Source: Actinomycetota bacterium (lineage in GTDB: Bacteria; Actinomycetota; Actinomycetes; Mycobacteriales; Micromonosporaceae). From it: a stretch of DNA of 57,452 bases. The stretch spans positions 1-57,452 of the forward strand of contig VAWN01000005.1 of the NCBI GenBank assembly GCA_005885555.1, written 5' to 3'. The notes below the pieces were generated by a model that worked only from the letters and a program-made list of their open reading frames with translations, searched no databases and had not been told where the DNA came from. Both the position numbers and the translations under genes were made by a program. Of this stretch, positions 56,916-57,452 are shown one piece after another. Numbering within the stretch: the stretch's first letter is position 1; each line of letters begins with the position of its first letter.

Positions 56916-57452
56916 TGGACGTCTATGTAGCGCCCGAGGTCGCGGCAGTTGCCGACCTGTACGAGGGCCTGCTCGGTACCGACGCGGTGCAGCGCACCGC
57001 CGTCGAACAGCTGCGGCTGCAGGCCGAGCGGCTCGCCGACGGGCACCGCCGCCGTCATCGCGGCGCGTTCGTGGAACTGTCCAACTGGTACCCGCGCCTC
57101 GCGGCCTCGCCGGCGGAAGAGATCTGGTCGGCGGCGCTGGGCGACGAGGACTACCTGGGCACCGTCGCGCGCGGCCACGGGTACCCCGACTGGACGTCCG
57201 TGCGGCCCGCCCGACCCGCACCCCGCTTCGAGCGGTGCGTCGACGCCCTGCTGGCCGGGGACCGCCCCGCGGTCGCCGAGTTGTTGACCACCGACCCCGA
57301 CCTCGCCAGCGCGCGCTCCCACTGGGGACACCGCGCCACCCTGCTGCACTACCTGGCCGCGAACGGCGTGGAGATCCACCGCCAGCGGGTACCCCGCAAC
57401 GCGCCCGACCTCGCCCGGCTGCTCCTCGACAGCGGCGCGGACGTCGCCGCGC
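56915..57452 (+). CDS. Ankyrin-repeat protein, truncated by the window end
   Basis: The frame is open to the right edge (179 codons visible). The N-terminal region has no clear domain; ankyrin-like repeats begin near residue 110: LLAGDRPAVAELLTTDPDLA, then ATLLHYLAANGVEI and DLARLLLDSGADVAA. Such proteins bind other proteins; here it is coupled to the DUF5990 gene. The C-terminus is outside the window. Confidence 0.8.
   Translation, partial: MDVYVAPEVAAVADLYEGLLGTDAVQRTAVEQLRLQAERLADGHRRRHRGAFVELSNWYPRLAASPAEEIWSAALGDEDYLGTVARGHGYPDWTSVRPARPAPRFERCVDALLAGDRPAVAELLTTDPDLASARSHWGHRATLLHYLAANGVEIHRQRVPRNAPDLARLLLDSGADVAA

Noticed and set aside
1-57452. CRISPR array, tRNA, rRNA, IS element or prophage
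   Set aside because: No regularly spaced repeats, no cloverleaf-like sequences, and no transposase, integrase or phage genes were seen.

Overview
The window is very GC-rich. Its coding strands use GTG and TTG starts freely, most co-directional genes overlap as ATGA or GTGA, and the gene families are actinobacterial: two WhiB proteins, RsrA/SigR, Ni-SOD with SodX, PdtaS, ribosomal protein bL37, and a DosR-type USP/GH65/CtpF cluster. The source is a filamentous or related actinomycete chromosome, probably Micromonosporaceae or a close relative (inference from gene content only). I see no phage, IS element, tRNA, rRNA or CRISPR array.

Layout. 0.2-4.0 kb (minus): ftsX, ftsE, an Rrf2 regulator, prfB and a PadR regulator. 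4.3-11.0 kb (plus): a sugar operon with a ROK regulator, ABC binding lipoprotein, two permeases, a GH4 glycosidase and a BadF-type sugar kinase. 11.0-18.2 kb: a Ser/Thr kinase, an NADP-type oxidoreductase, malic enzyme, divergent sodX/sodN, an RsbW-like protein, a FadR-type regulator, a membrane protein and a lipid kinase. 18.3-22.6 kb: whiB1 with a CRP-like site, then the sulfur operon sir - Zn-ribbon - cysH - cbiX (minus), preceded by a short leader peptide gene. 22.6-29.5 kb: a GT-C type glycosyltransferase, pdtaS, a lipoprotein, a SIS-domain isomerase/deaminase and an MFS/TetR efflux pair.

29.5-38.1 kb carries a biotinylated protein, bL37, rsrA, sigR, a hydrolase, a second WhiB, a SRAP protein, aroA, rsgA, a DUF2087 protein, a D-Ala-D-Ala carboxypeptidase and hisN. 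Much of whiB1-pdtaS-biotinyl protein-rsrA-sigR-SRAP-aroA-rsgA matches the order I recall around whiB1 to aroA in Mycobacterium tuberculosis, with sulfur and transport genes inserted. 38.3-48.4 kb: an EamA transporter, a phosphoesterase, a disrupted Ser/Thr kinase, a class F sortase with a DUF4397 protein, GNAT, Gfo/Idh-like and Mug proteins, a toxin-antitoxin-like pair, a SET protein and a fluoride-channel operon (crcB-DUF190-crcB). 48.5-55.3 kb: USP - HAD/GH65 phosphorylase - USP - CtpF-type P-ATPase, a gene set that belongs to the DosR dormancy regulon in mycobacteria, here with DosR-box-like sequences. The end holds two orphan V-ATPase stalk-like genes, a broken P-loop kinase, a DUF5990 protein and a truncated ankyrin protein.

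Three signals stand out. (1) In four places the spacer between co-directional genes is itself a short open frame tied to both neighbours by 4-nt overlaps (7791-7886, 20361-20444, 20617-20673, 38119-38334). This is as if a small element entered an ATGA junction, duplicated it, and kept translational coupling. (2) GTAC, especially GGTACC, is strongly over-represented and distorts Gly-Thr and Val-Pro codon choice. (3) sigR has a long and a short start, with an exact SigR-type promoter (GGAAT-N18-GTT) placed so that induced transcripts can encode only the short form.
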